From contig JAKJGA010000098.1 in the NCBI GenBank assembly GCA_022704645.1, positions 1 to 6,342 on the forward strand: 6,342 nt of DNA, read 5' to 3'. The notes beneath the pieces are model-generated. The model saw only the letters and a program-made list of their open reading frames with translations, made no database searches and had not been told where the DNA came from. This stretch comes from Spirochaetota bacterium (GTDB lineage: Bacteria > Spirochaetota > UBA4802 > JAFGJZ01). A program made the position numbers and the translations under genes. Below, piece by piece: positions 1 to 4,701 of this stretch. Every line of letters starts with the position of its first letter. The first letter of the stretch is position 1.

Positions 1-410
1 TTTAATCTTTTATAATAAATATTGCCCTGTTCATTCTCAAAAGTATCACACACGGAATATTTGCCGTTGGCGGTTTTTGAGCAATAAACGCTTCTGCGCG
101 AAAGCAGTGAAGTCAACTCTGTAATGGCAATGCCGTAAAGCTGGTTTGAAAAGATGTGATTGATTCTCTTCTGTTTATCGGGTATTTTCTTTGTTAATCC
201 TTTCTCAAGCCGCTTGGCGATCTCTCTAAGAAACACACCGCTCTTCGAAACCGGGTCCAGAAACTTGGCATCGGGGTTTTTCCATAATTCTTCAGGCAAT
301 AGATTCAGAATATCATTCACCAGATTCGGCGGTGTAAACACCTCGTCATTGCTCAGATTCGCGAGACACGACAATACATCGGGATTATAGTTCATATTAT
401 TGTTCTGCAT
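1..410 (-). CDS. Eco57I-like restriction-modification methylase, N-terminal part (3' end outside window)
   Basis: This frame is open from an ATG at 410 to the window edge and gives 136 residues with no stop. It resembles the N-terminus of the large Eco57I-type methylase/restriction proteins, which act as adenine-N6 DNA methyltransferases in restriction-modification. Seen in the sequence: DEVFTPPNLVNDIL (about residues 24-37), which matches methyltransferase motif X, then FLDPVSKSGVFLREIAKRL (about residues 49-67), which sits where the SAM-binding motif I (DPACGSGxFL) should be. Here the usual ACGSG is VSKSG, so the first glycine is a lysine. From memory, relatives share this form, so it may be a family trait and not decay. 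QLYGIAITELTSLLSRRSVYC follows. The catalytic NPPY motif would lie outside the window. The start overlaps the end of the methylase-like gene by 14 bp, which implies translational coupling and a joint function. Family call fairly sure; enzymatic activity not shown. Confidence 0.85.
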   Translation of the reverse strand, partial: MQNNNMNYNPDVLSCLANLSNDEVFTPPNLVNDILNLLPEELWKNPDAKFLDPVSKSGVFLREIAKRLEKGLTKKIPDKQKRINHIFSNQLYGIAITELTSLLSRRSVYCSKTANGKYSVCDTFENEQGNIYYKRL

Positions 411-1050
411 CAGCAAGCCTCAAAAAATTAATCAGCGGAAAATCCTTCACGGGCTCATCGATTGCGGCCGCGTTGCCCTCATCATTAAACAGCACAAATT
501 GATGGGATTCTTCAACCAGAAACCTGAACATGTAATCTCTTCTCTTAAGCATACATCCGTTTACAGCACTCCATTCCGAGAAAATGATCGGCTGTTTTGT
601 AACAGGGTTCGTATAATCAAGCGCGTCGCCCAGCTGAATATTTCTGGCGAGCAGATATTCTACACTGCCGCGGCAATCATCCCTGCATTTGTCTTTGAAC
701 AGCAATGAGTAATGCGAATTGAAAATTTCAAATAGTCTGCTTCGGCATTCATCGACATTATCCTGCAGAATATCAATGCCGTAGATGCTTGAAACGGCTA
801 ATACAGCGTACCGCTCGTACTCTATCTGGCTCTTGGCGTATCTTGATTTTACAATATTTAACTTTCTTTCTAATACTTCAGCCAGAAAGTTACCTGAACC
901 GCAGGCGGGTTCAAGAAATCTTGATTCAATTCTTTCGGTTTCATGCTTAACGAGATCAAGCATTGCATTGACTTCACGTTCTGCAGTATAAACTTCTCCG
1001 TGATCAGCAACTCTCTTTTTCGATTTAACCTGTTTTTCACTTTTCTTCAT
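397..1050 (-). CDS. N6-adenine DNA methylase-like restriction-modification subunit (217 aa)
   Basis: This complete gene encodes a short SAM-dependent DNA methyltransferase-type protein. Visible motifs: GEVYTA at residues 18-23 (motif X), FLEPACGSGNFL at 45-56 (a canonical SAM-binding motif I), IYGIDILQDNVDECRSRL at 89-106 (motif II region) and GDALD at 141-145 (motif III-like). After that, where NPPY/NPPF should follow, the sequence reads NPVTKQPIIFSEWS, so the catalytic motif IV is missing. The protein is also much shorter than a full Type I or Type II methylase. With the overlapping downstream gene, which has its own motif X and motif I, it probably forms a two-subunit enzyme in which this one binds SAM (inference). 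The N-terminus is very basic (KKSEKQVKSKK). The ATG at 1050 is preceded by only a weak ribosome binding site, but a TAA from another frame overlaps it (TAATG), which suggests coupling to a lost upstream gene. Repeat copy 1, with a promoter-like sequence, lies about 100 bp upstream. Confidence 0.88.
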   Translation of the reverse strand: MKKSEKQVKSKKRVADHGEVYTAEREVNAMLDLVKHETERIESRFLEPACGSGNFLAEVLERKLNIVKSRYAKSQIEYERYAVLAVSSIYGIDILQDNVDECRSRLFEIFNSHYSLLFKDKCRDDCRGSVEYLLARNIQLGDALDYTNPVTKQPIIFSEWSAVNGCMLKRRDYMFRFLVEESHQFVLFNDEGNAAAIDEPVKDFPLINFLRLADAEQ

Positions 1051-1154
1051 TACGCTTTTGCTTTATATTCCCGCTGTTACATTATCTTCTTAAAATTTAC
1101 TGCCGTATCTGATAAAACTAATAAGTCTCCGTGCGGAATCACAAACACATCCAT
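1050..1154 (-). pseudogene. Possible 3' remnant of a lost gene upstream of the methylase
   Basis: From the end of repeat copy 1 a frame reads MDVFVIPHGDLLVLSDTA and stops at a TAA (1077-1079) after 25 codons. If that stop is ignored, the same frame continues as QREYKAKA to a second TAA at 1050-1052, which overlaps the methylase ATG as TAATG. A stop/start overlap at the end of the frame is what an intact operon gene would have, so this could be the tail of a gene that lost its 5' part at the repeat and then gained a stop. I do not recognise the peptide. It could also be a chance frame, since 105 bp is short. Confidence 0.25.
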
Positions 1155-1161
1155 TTCATAC

Positions 1162-1187
1162 GAATTTCAGAGTACAGACTCGAAATC
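1162..1187. promoter_or_regulatory. Imperfect dyad in repeat copy 1, possible operator
   Basis: GAATTTCAGAGT (1162-1173) is separated by ACAG from ACTCGAAATC (1178-1187). The two arms pair over ten bases with two single-base bulges. The dyad covers the expected transcription start of the putative promoter, where a repressor site or a 5' RNA hairpin could act. The same dyad occurs in copy 2 at 2297-2322. Binding by the KilA-N protein is possible but untested. Confidence 0.3.
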
Positions 1188-1216
1188 TTTCTATATATCA
1201 TTAATTCTTGTGTCAA
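1188..1216 (-). promoter_or_regulatory. Putative sigma-70-like promoter in repeat copy 1, reading towards the methylase genes
   Basis: On the minus strand there is a perfect TTGACA at 1216-1211. It is followed either by TAGAAA after 17 bp (1193-1188) or by TATAGA after 15 bp (1195-1190). Neither -10 box is strong. It sits about 140 bp upstream of the methylase ATG with no other gene between, and it would drive the overlapping pair of methylase genes. It is inferred from sequence alone. Confidence 0.35.
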
Positions 1217-1320
1217 TATTAATAAAACAGCTGATCGAAGCGTTTCATCCGCATTAAACCGCCGTTATTCCGGATTTAACTATTCATGTGGCAAAGTTGA
1301 AAACGATTTTTGAAATGCCG

Positions 1321-2130
1321 TTATTTACCGCTTTCCAGTTTTTTAACACTGGATTCTACCGTTAGTAATTTCATCTGATGAATGGCAATTTTGTTCAATC
1401 TCTCAAGCCTTTCCGATTGACTAACGCCTTCTGAGATGAAATGCGCATTGAGATTTTCAAGATTCGAAAGACACACGAGCTGAGAAATATCAGCATAATC
1501 GCGGATATTACCTTTTTTGCCAGGGTTGTTATCACGCCAGTCTTTTGCGGTTATGCCGAAAAGCGCCATATTGAGTAAGTCTGCTTCTGTGGCATACACC
1601 AGATTAATTTTTGCTTTTGACAGTTCAGGCGGTATAAGATTTTCTTTGATTGCGTCGGTATGAATACGATAGTTTATTTTTGTAAGATTACGACGGATAT
1701 CCCAGCCAAGCTGTTTACGTTCTTCATCTTTTAAACGCTGAAATTCTTTGATAAGATATATTTTAAATTCAGCGCTAATCCACATACCGAATTCAAAAGC
1801 AATATCTTTATGAGCGTATGTTCCTCCATATCTGCCGGCTGTTGCCTTTAAACCTATGGCTCCAGTTTTTTCGACCCATTCTTTTACGCTTATTTTATAA
1901 CTGTTTAATCCCGCTTGATTTCTAATTAGGGCGAATTCGCCATAATTAAAATCAGGATTATGTATTTTTTCCCAGATACCCAAAAACTCTACGGTGTTCC
2001 TGTTTCTAAGCCAATCTGAAATAAAAAAATCTCCATCTTTAGCTTTCAGCATATCCGTAAGAGAGATAAAATCTTCCTCATTCACTGATAATATATTTAT
2101 TTCAGTGCCCTGTACGGTTATCTTTCCCAT
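1321..2130 (-). CDS. KilA-N domain protein (269 aa)
   Basis: This complete gene has a KilA-N domain at about residues 10-135. KilA-N is a DNA-binding domain named after phage P1 KilA and is common in phages, large DNA viruses and bacterial mobile regions. Recognisable parts are DFISLTDMLKAKDGDFFISDWL (20-41), the TAGRYGGTYAHKDIAFEFGMWISAEFKIYLIKEF block (97-130) and RLKDEE after it. The C-terminal half (about 140-255) looks mostly helical and contains YATEADLLNMALFGITAKDWR (179-199), which I take to be the usual C-terminal part of the bacterial members of this family. There is no nuclease or other catalytic motif. The length looks full. The ATG at 2130 follows GGTGA at 7 bp and overlaps the stop of a 51-codon frame (TAATG). 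The gene sits between two copies of a 74-bp repeat and directly upstream of the methylase operon, so it may be a regulator of that locus or an inserted cassette. The family is clear; the role is inferred. Confidence 0.9.
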   Translation of the reverse strand: MGKITVQGTEINILSVNEEDFISLTDMLKAKDGDFFISDWLRNRNTVEFLGIWEKIHNPDFNYGEFALIRNQAGLNSYKISVKEWVEKTGAIGLKATAGRYGGTYAHKDIAFEFGMWISAEFKIYLIKEFQRLKDEERKQLGWDIRRNLTKINYRIHTDAIKENLIPPELSKAKINLVYATEADLLNMALFGITAKDWRDNNPGKKGNIRDYADISQLVCLSNLENLNAHFISEGVSQSERLERLNKIAIHQMKLLTVESSVKKLESGK

Positions 2131-2285
2131 TATTTTTCACCCGCGCTGACATGGAATACTTCGTCCTCTTTGAGACATCTTTCGATACTTAATTCTTTTA
2201 TTACAAAATTCCGTTTATCAATCGAGTTACACTGTCTTTCATCAATTCTTAAAATAATGCAGCGTCTAAACGTGATTACCTGCAT
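2130..2285 (-). CDS. Small ORF (51 aa) or gene remnant, overlapping the KilA-N start
   Basis: An ATG at 2285 opens a frame beginning MQVITFRRCIILRIDE and ending EDEVFHVSAGEK, with its TAA at 2130-2132 overlapping the KilA-N ATG as TAATG. The peptide is rich in charged residues and has four cysteines; I recognise no family. A TGA lies immediately upstream of the ATG, no ribosome binding site is visible, and the frame begins 2 bp from the end of repeat copy 2. Two readings fit. It may be the 3' end of a gene cut off at the repeat, or a short leader ORF coupled to KilA-N. A chance frame of this length is possible, but the exact stop/start overlap argues for a coding past. Confidence 0.4.
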   Translation of the reverse strand: MQVITFRRCIILRIDERQCNSIDKRNFVIKELSIERCLKEDEVFHVSAGEK

Positions 2286-2296
2286 TCATTTCATAC

Positions 2297-2322
2297 GAAT
2301 TTCAGAGTACAGACTCGAAATC
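2297..2322. promoter_or_regulatory. Imperfect dyad in repeat copy 2, possible operator
   Basis: This is the same as the dyad at 1162-1187: GAATTTCAGAGT, spacer ACAG, ACTCGAAATC. It overlaps the expected transcription start of the copy 2 promoter. If the KilA-N protein bound here it would regulate itself. That is an inference only. Confidence 0.3.
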
Positions 2323-2351
2323 TTTCTATATATCATTAATTCTTGTGTCAA
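2323..2351 (-). promoter_or_regulatory. Putative promoter in repeat copy 2, reading towards KilA-N
   Basis: It has the same boxes as in copy 1: TTGACA at 2351-2346, then TAGAAA after 17 bp (2328-2323) or TATAGA after 15 bp (2330-2325). It is about 190 bp upstream of the KilA-N ATG and would also transcribe the 51-codon ORF. The -10 box is weak. Confidence 0.35.
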
Positions 2352-2384
2352 TATTAATAAGATAAGCCTCTCCCCGCTCCGCGC

Positions 2385-2407
2385 GCCCTCTCCTGAAAGG
2401 AGAGGGC
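2385..2407. repeat. GC-rich perfect hairpin (9-bp stem)
   Basis: GCCCTCTCC, loop TGAAA, GGAGAGGGC. A second pyrimidine tract, CCTCTCCCC at 2368-2376, could pair with the right arm instead. On the plus strand a T-rich stretch follows (2408-2426), so it could terminate plus-strand transcription, but no plus-strand gene ends here. On the minus strand, after MATE, there is no T-run. A dispersed intergenic palindrome fits best. Confidence 0.75.
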
Positions 2408-2427
2408 TTTCTATCATTTTTTCTTTG

Positions 2428-2459
2428 GTTACTTTCTTTTTTTGCAAAAAGAAAGTAAC
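2428..2459. repeat. Perfect 14-bp hairpin just after the MATE stop codon
   Basis: The arms GTTACTTTCTTTTT (2428-2441) and AAAAAGAAAGTAAC (2446-2459) are exact reverse complements around a TTGC loop. It begins 8 bp after the MATE stop on the minus strand, where it could protect the mRNA 3' end. It has no following T-run there, so it is not a classic Rho-independent terminator. It may be one copy of a dispersed palindrome family. Together with the 2385-2407 hairpin it fills the spacer between repeat copy 2 and the MATE gene. Confidence 0.8.
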
Positions 2460-2467
2460 AGAAATTG

Positions 2468-3835
2468 TTAGCAATACTCCGTCGCCTCCGAAGATTTCTC
2501 TTCAAATATAACCGACTTGTTTCTCCACCTTTCTCCACGCCATCTGCGGATATTGATAAAGGCACGGACTGTTTCATCCAGCATAAGACATACCCATAGT
2601 CCGATTATTCCGAAGCCGAATTTTGAAGCCAAAAGAATTACGGGAATAAGTCCCCACATGAATATGAAACTGATAGCGACGGAAAATTTTCCGTCTCCCA
2701 CCGTTTTCAGCGCAAGACCGCTGATAATGTTTATGGAACGGATAGGTTCCATAAAAACACAAATCAGAAGTATCCAAAACCCTGCGGAAATTACCGCGGG
2801 ATCAGTTGTAAAAACACCGAGAAAGATTCCATGAAACGACGTATAGACGGCAAGATTAATGGCGGCGAAGATCATTGAATATCTTGCGGCCTTCCAGTAA
2901 CTGCGGTCCACTTCCTTCCAGTTTCCCGCCCCCAGATAGTGGCTCATGATTATCTGACCGGCTGTTGCAAGCGACCACGAAACCGTCAGATCCAGCTGAA
3001 TGAGTCTTAAAACATACGTGTTGGCACTCATGGCCTCAACACCGAATTTGATAACTAAAAACGAAACAATCATATTCTGAAAAGTATAGCTGAAGGGCTC
3101 CAGTGCGGATGGAATTCCTATTTTCAAGATAGGAAGAACAACCTTTTTCAGCTTCAGCCACGATTTCCTGGCGTAAAAATTTATCCGCAATCTCAAATGA
3201 ACTATCGGAAGAAGAATCAGAAAACCTGCCGCATAAGAAATAACCGTAGCCAAGGCTATTCCGTGAATTCCCATTTGAGGGAAAATCCAGAAACCGTACA
3301 GAAACGCCCAGTTAAGAAAAACATTGAGAAGATTGGTAACTACAGTCGCCGCCATATTATATCTTGTAAGGGTTTTTGAAGCCAGAATGGAAGCATATGA
3401 AAACCGCAATCCAACGAAAATAAAATTTACGGCGATGACTTCCATATAAGCCTGCGCATAGGAATTCTGAATTTCACTCATGCCGAGCCAGAGTCCGATT
3501 CTTCCTGAAGCGAGAAAAAAGAACAGCGACAGAAGAATTCCCGACATCACACTGATGAGAAGATTTGCGAGATAAGTCGGCTTTACATCATCTTTCTTTC
3601 CCGCCCCGATATACTGGGCGGCGACACTCGTCCCGGCGGATGTAAATGAAGGAAGAACCCAGTAGCCGATTAAAAGAACCGCTCCAAGCATGCCTACGGA
3701 TGAAGCGACCTCGTCGGAAATTCTGCTGAGAAAAAACGTATCGGCAAAATTGACCAGAGAACCGGTAATGCCCTCAATACAAATAGGCCATGCAAGCGGA
3801 ATCAGTTTCAGGTTTATTTTCGGTTCTCTTTTCAA
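2468..3835 (-). CDS. MATE-family efflux transporter (455 aa)
   Basis: This is a complete multidrug and toxic compound extrusion (MATE) protein of the inner membrane. These are typically 12-helix antiporters that export cationic drugs or metabolites using a Na+ or H+ gradient; substrate and ion cannot be told here. The family's internal duplication is visible: AQYIGAGKKDD at residues 73-83 and SHYLGAGNWKE at 298-308 are the matching loop motifs of the N- and C-terminal halves. The start of helix 1 reads AWPICIEGITGSLVNFADTF (15-34). The second half begins around GIPSALEPFSYTFQNM (240-255). The length is normal and the reading frame is intact. The C-terminus is charged and soluble (RRWRGERWRNKS). 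The start is TTG at 3835, chosen because AAGGAG lies 6 bp upstream and no ATG or GTG competes. It is separated from its upstream neighbour by about 115 bp of AT-rich DNA and is probably transcribed on its own; I see no convincing promoter there. Confidence 0.93.
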   Translation of the reverse strand: MKREPKINLKLIPLAWPICIEGITGSLVNFADTFFLSRISDEVASSVGMLGAVLLIGYWVLPSFTSAGTSVAAQYIGAGKKDDVKPTYLANLLISVMSGILLSLFFFLASGRIGLWLGMSEIQNSYAQAYMEVIAVNFIFVGLRFSYASILASKTLTRYNMAATVVTNLLNVFLNWAFLYGFWIFPQMGIHGIALATVISYAAGFLILLPIVHLRLRINFYARKSWLKLKKVVLPILKIGIPSALEPFSYTFQNMIVSFLVIKFGVEAMSANTYVLRLIQLDLTVSWSLATAGQIIMSHYLGAGNWKEVDRSYWKAARYSMIFAAINLAVYTSFHGIFLGVFTTDPAVISAGFWILLICVFMEPIRSINIISGLALKTVGDGKFSVAISFIFMWGLIPVILLASKFGFGIIGLWVCLMLDETVRAFINIRRWRGERWRNKSVIFEEKSSEATEYC

Positions 3836-3841
3836 AGCGGT

Positions 3842-3847
3842 CTCCTT
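3842..3847 (-). promoter_or_regulatory. Ribosome binding site that sets the TTG start of the MATE gene
   Basis: AAGGAG on the minus strand sits 6 bp upstream of the TTG at 3833-3835. This is ideal Shine-Dalgarno spacing and is what supports translation from TTG. Confidence 0.8.
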
Positions 3848-3951
3848 ATCAATATGAAGGAATAAAATTCGATTCTACGAATGATGACTTGAAAGCAATC
3901 ATTTTTTATTCGAATCTTTGAGAACTTAAATTTAATCTGAATACTTCAATT

Positions 3952-4551
3952 CTATATGAATTTCTGAGGATTGTCCATCATCGCGAACATTTCTTTAACA
4001 AGCTCACTTCTTTTCTCACCGACGGGTTCCGTCACAAGCTGTTTTTCAATCTCATAATATCTGAAGAGTATCTTCTGCGACTTTTCATCACAGAAAGATT
4101 CTTTCGCCCATGCTGCGGCATCTTCATCCCACAGATTATAAATTTCATCGGCAATCCAGTCAGCCCATTCCTTTGTCGGAATATTTGAACCAGGCTCAAA
4201 CGGCATTATGTAATCAACGCCTATAACTCTTGCGATAACGAAAGGGTTCATCAAAAGAGTCTGAAGAAATTTGGTGTATGCCTTCTTTAAATCACCTGAT
4301 TTATAAAGCGCGAGCGTCCACGATAGATACTGTTCTGGAGAACCGCAGTCATCAGGAAAAACTCTCTGAAACCACTTGAAATGCTTAAGCGCGCCTTCGA
4401 TGTCTCCTGCAAGCATATAATACGAACCAATGATATAGCGTATTCCGCCGCCATCGTCATAACAGCCGAACGTTCTTTTTTCGTACTGAAGATACTTTTC
4501 GAATTTTATAATATGCCTTTTTATTGTATCGATGCGTTTTGGAATTTTCAT
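3952..4551 (-). CDS. TPR-like hypothetical protein (199 aa)
   Basis: This is a complete, soluble, mostly helical protein with no signal peptide or membrane segment. Two helix pairs resemble tetratricopeptide repeats: IIGSYYMLAGDIEGALKHFKW (about 40-60) and YLSWTLALYKSGDLKKAYTKF (about 75-95), each with the small/aromatic spacing and the GD turn typical of TPRs. TPRs bind other proteins. Between them is FPDDCGSPEQ (65-74). The rest (about 110-199) is acidic and tryptophan-rich (EWADWIADEIYNLWDEDAAAW) and I do not recognise it. The ATG at 4551 follows GGAG at 5 bp. A TATAAT at 4570-4565 is too near the start to be a normal promoter -10 unless the leader is very short. Nothing in the neighbours indicates its partner. 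The gene looks real because of its length and composition, but its function is unknown. Confidence 0.8.
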   Translation of the reverse strand: MKIPKRIDTIKRHIIKFEKYLQYEKRTFGCYDDGGGIRYIIGSYYMLAGDIEGALKHFKWFQRVFPDDCGSPEQYLSWTLALYKSGDLKKAYTKFLQTLLMNPFVIARVIGVDYIMPFEPGSNIPTKEWADWIADEIYNLWDEDAAAWAKESFCDEKSQKILFRYYEIEKQLVTEPVGEKRSELVKEMFAMMDNPQKFI

Positions 4552-4701
4552 ACATGCTCCGTCAATTATACCGCGATTATTAAACTATATCACTTCATTG
4601 AAATATTATTAGCACCGGTCAAATAATTTATTTTCGCACATTCCCCGCATTAATTATTAAATCAAATAAACTTTTATTCTTTAACCGCAAAATCATTTTA
4701 T

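Larger units (their letters stand above)
1152..1225. repeat. 74-bp direct repeat, copy 1
   Basis: This stretch is identical, base for base, to 2287-2360 and in the same orientation (offset 1135 bp). Just outside the left end, three more bases match after one mismatch (1148-1150 against 2283-2285). The right end diverges at 1226. It has no terminal inverted repeats and encodes no transposase. It lies between the KilA-N gene and the methylase gene. It holds the promoter-like boxes and the dyad listed separately. Confidence 0.97.
2287..2360. repeat. 74-bp direct repeat, copy 2
   Basis: This is identical to 1152-1225, same orientation. It lies upstream of the 51-codon ORF and the KilA-N gene, and just beyond it (from 2361) begins a palindrome-rich spacer leading to the end of the MATE gene. 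The two copies bracket a 1061-bp segment containing KilA-N and the small ORF, with no transposase or integrase inside. Confidence 0.97.

Noticed and set aside
400..1257. Plus-strand open frames opposite the methylase gene and the adjoining spacer
   Set aside because: They are antisense to the methylase motifs, give low-complexity products with no recognisable family and lack ribosome binding sites.
1152..2360. CRISPR array
   Set aside because: There are only two copies, 1061 bp apart with a gene between them, and each is 74 bp long. There is no spacer-repeat periodicity and no cas gene.
1152..2360. Composite transposon or insertion sequence
   Set aside because: There is no transposase or integrase between or within the repeats, no terminal inverted repeats and no short target duplications.
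2286..2577. Minus-strand frames of 62 and 83 codons across the hairpins
   Set aside because: Their translations simply read the palindromes and the repeat (for example FFLQKKKVT), and the longer one overlaps the MATE C-terminus. They are not credible genes.
3867..3903. Short inverted repeats upstream of the MATE gene (ATTCG/CGAAT and AATGAT/ATCATT)
   Set aside because: The stems are five to six AT-rich base pairs with loops of 6 to 12 bases, as expected by chance in such DNA. There is no terminator T-run on the coding strand.
4565..4570. TATAAT on the minus strand upstream of the TPR-like gene
   Set aside because: There is no acceptable -35 box at 16-18 bp, and the leader would be under 10 bases with the ribosome binding site at the transcription start.
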